Shown here in pieces: positions 5,531-6,798 of a stretch of DNA of 6,798 nt. The notes under the pieces are model-generated. The model was given only the letters and a program-made list of their open reading frames with translations. It ran no database searches and was not told where the DNA came from. Position 1 is the first letter of the stretch, and each line of letters opens with the position of its first letter. Source of the DNA: Bradyrhizobiaceae bacterium (GTDB taxonomy: Bacteria > Pseudomonadota > Alphaproteobacteria > Rhizobiales > Xanthobacteraceae); NCBI GenBank assembly GCA_016793685.1, contig JAEULX010000153.1, positions 1 to 6,798 of the forward strand. The letters are read 5' to 3'. Made by a program: the position numbers and the translations under genes.

Positions 5531-6604
5531 ATGCATCGCGCCCGCCAGATTTCGGCTTCCCCGCCGCTGCGCTTTGCCTCCATTCGCCGCTGGCGTAGCG
5601 GGCCGCCGGTGGCCGCCGTCGTCGCATGCCTGTCGGCCGTCGCGCCTTCGATGCCCGGCTTTGCCCAGAACGCACCGGCCCAGGAGCCGCCGAAGGTCGA
5701 CCGCACCTGGACGCCGCCCGAGGTGGGCGCGTTGCCGGACGACGCCTTCGGGCAAGCGGTGCGGCGGGGCCGCGACCTGTTCACCGCGACCTATGCGCAT
5801 ATCGGCCCGGACGTGGCCGATCCGGCCAAGCGCTATGCCGGCAACAGCCTCGCCTGCGCCAACTGCCATTTGCAGGCGGGCACGAAAAAATTCGGATTGC
5901 CGGTGTACGGGCTGACCGACGATTTCCCCGCATACAGCGCCCGCCGCGGCGCGGAAGCCTCGCTCGACGATCGCCTCGACAGCTGCATGACCCGCAGCAT
6001 GAACGGCCGCCCGCTGCCGGAAAACTCCGCCGAGATGCAGGCCCTGGTCGCCTACATCAAGTTTCTGTCGACCGGCCTGCCGGCGGACGAAAAGCTCTCC
6101 GGCTACGGGTCCGGCAACATGCCCTGGCTCGATCGCGCCGCCGACCCCGAACGCGGCAAGGTGGTCTATGCCCGGGCCTGCCTCTACTGCCATGGCGGCG
6201 CCGGCGCCGGAATTCCCCGCAGTGGCGCGATCACCGATCTCGGCTATCTCGTCCCGCCGATCTGGGGACCGGGCAGCTTCAACGAGGGCGCCGGCATGAA
6301 CCGGCTGATCACCATCGCCAACTTCGTGCACTACAACATGCCGCACGGCGCCGACTACCTGAACCCGCAGCTTTCGGTCGAGGACGCCTGGGATGTCGCC
6401 GCCTATGTCGTGTCGCAGGCGCGCCCGAAGAAGGCGGGGCTGGAAAACGATTTTCCCGACCGGCTGCTCAAGCCCATCGACACGCCCTACGGCCCCTACG
6501 CCGACGGCTTTTCCGAGCAGCAGCACAAATACGGCCCGTTCGGTCCGATCAAGGCGGCGATCGAAAAGCTGAAGGCGGAGAAAGCGGCGGACAAGAAGCC
6601 GTAA
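5531..6604 (+). CDS. tsdA: secreted dihaem cytochrome c, TsdA-type thiosulfate dehydrogenase
   Basis: A 357-residue precursor. Residues 1-20 are basic, about 25-45 form a hydrophobic Ala/Val segment, and GFAQ near 46 suggests a Sec signal peptide, so the product is periplasmic. Two haem c sites follow: CANCH (109-113) and CLYCH (217-221). After the first, FPAYSARRG (132-140) and DSCMTRSMNGRPLP (150-163) match the TsdA family. Cys152 corresponds to the unusual axial cysteine ligand of the active-site haem (Cys96 in Allochromatium vinosum, Cys138 in Campylobacter jejuni). WGPGSFNEGAGM (245-256) and HYNMPHG (267-273) follow haem 2; Met270 is the likely distal ligand. Family enzymes join two thiosulfates into tetrathionate and pass electrons to a cytochrome, and some run in reverse. 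The C-terminal tail from 300 is Lys-rich. No TsdB, Sox or other sulfur genes are adjacent. Family membership is well supported; substrate and direction are inferred. Confidence 0.8.
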   Translation: MHRARQISASPPLRFASIRRWRSGPPVAAVVACLSAVAPSMPGFAQNAPAQEPPKVDRTWTPPEVGALPDDAFGQAVRRGRDLFTATYAHIGPDVADPAKRYAGNSLACANCHLQAGTKKFGLPVYGLTDDFPAYSARRGAEASLDDRLDSCMTRSMNGRPLPENSAEMQALVAYIKFLSTGLPADEKLSGYGSGNMPWLDRAADPERGKVVYARACLYCHGGAGAGIPRSGAITDLGYLVPPIWGPGSFNEGAGMNRLITIANFVHYNMPHGADYLNPQLSVEDAWDVAAYVVSQARPKKAGLENDFPDRLLKPIDTPYGPYADGFSEQQHKYGPFGPIKAAIEKLKAEKAADKKP

Positions 6605-6691
6605 GATATAGATCTCAGCGAGAAGTGCGCGCCGATCGGCCAATCTCGCGGAGGCGCATCGTCGGTGAATTAACGTCGCTGGAGACTCTGC
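6605..6691. other. convergent spacer between tsdA and gshB
   Basis: This 87-base gap between two converging stop codons holds a perfect ten-base palindrome GCCGATCGGC (6631-6640). Around it, TGCGC (6626-6630) can pair with GCGCA (6654-6658). Both could contribute to transcript ends, but the stems are short and there is no T-tract on either strand. I see no gene here. Confidence 0.25.
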
Positions 6692-6798
6692 CTACCGCCG
6701 CGCTTCGATCTTGTCCCAGATCATCGCCGCGATGTCATGGCCGCCGAGGTTCTTGATCGCGCGGATGCCGGTGGGCGAGGTGACGTTGATCTCGGTGA
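6692..6798 (-). CDS. gshB: glutathione synthetase, C-terminal fragment (5' part beyond window end)
   Basis: The minus strand encodes the last 34 residues of a protein, ending at a TAG (6694-6692). The fragment reads TEINVTSPTGIRAIKNLGG, followed by a helix with DIAAMIWDKIEARR. TEINVTSPTGIR is the ATP-grasp signature of bacterial GshB: the Glu and Asn bind the Mg-ATP (Glu281 and Asn283 in E. coli), and the SPTG loop closes over the site. The enzyme adds glycine to gamma-glutamylcysteine with ATP, the second step of glutathione synthesis, in the cytoplasm. The gene is too short in this window to be called by length alone but the motif is unmistakable. It converges on tsdA. Its neighbourhood with comM is, from memory, common in Hyphomicrobiales. 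Confidence 0.88.
   Translation of the reverse strand, partial: TEINVTSPTGIRAIKNLGGHDIAAMIWDKIEARR

Noticed and set aside
3637..5598. Very long plus-strand open frame (653 codons) opposite comM
   Set aside because: It is antisense to a complete, motif-rich comM gene. Its Arg/Ala/Gly-heavy product shows no domain, and such mirror frames are common where third codon positions are G or C.
5387..6643. Long minus-strand open frame opposite the cytochrome gene
   Set aside because: It mirrors tsdA, whose haem motifs and signal peptide are clear. The predicted product has the low-information composition of an antisense frame.

Overview
The window reads as GC-rich chromosomal DNA of an alphaproteobacterium. 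The likeliest placement is Hyphomicrobiales (Rhizobiales), in the Bradyrhizobium/Xanthobacteraceae neighbourhood. That placement is inferred from base composition, the alphaproteobacterial look of the proteins, and the presence of an OlsB-type ornithine acyltransferase. It is not based on a marker gene. The window is mostly housekeeping. I see no phage, insertion sequence, CRISPR array, tRNA or rRNA, and no clear sign of a new multi-gene system.

Layout. The plus strand opens with the last 38 codons of pyrF (1-117), followed closely by a small DUF1330 protein (127-432) and a hairpin just after it. dapB, the lysine/diaminopimelate reductase, is at 536-1351. A 234-base convergent spacer with three stem-loops (1352-1585) separates dapB from gpmA, the cofactor-dependent phosphoglycerate mutase, on the minus strand (1586-2332). 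Upstream of gpmA and also on the minus strand is an OlsB-family N-acyltransferase (2599-3549), with a strong hairpin directly after its stop. comM/yifB, a Mg-chelatase-like AAA+ ATPase, follows on the minus strand (3820-5358) with a readable sigma-70-type promoter. Divergent from it, on the plus strand, is a secreted dihaem cytochrome c of the thiosulfate dehydrogenase (TsdA) type (5531-6604). The window closes with the C-terminal end of glutathione synthetase gshB on the minus strand (6692-6798), convergent with tsdA.

How the genes relate. pyrF and the DUF1330 gene look translationally coupled. The others appear to be separate transcription units serving unrelated core functions: pyrimidine synthesis, lysine and peptidoglycan precursors, glycolysis, membrane lipid synthesis, DNA branch migration and glutathione synthesis. 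The most distinctive element is the solitary tsdA-like gene between comM and gshB. It keeps both haem motifs and the Cys expected as an axial haem ligand. It has Asn-Met at the second-haem ligand site, where the Allochromatium enzyme has Lys-Met.

All protein names come from reading motifs by eye; no database search was run.
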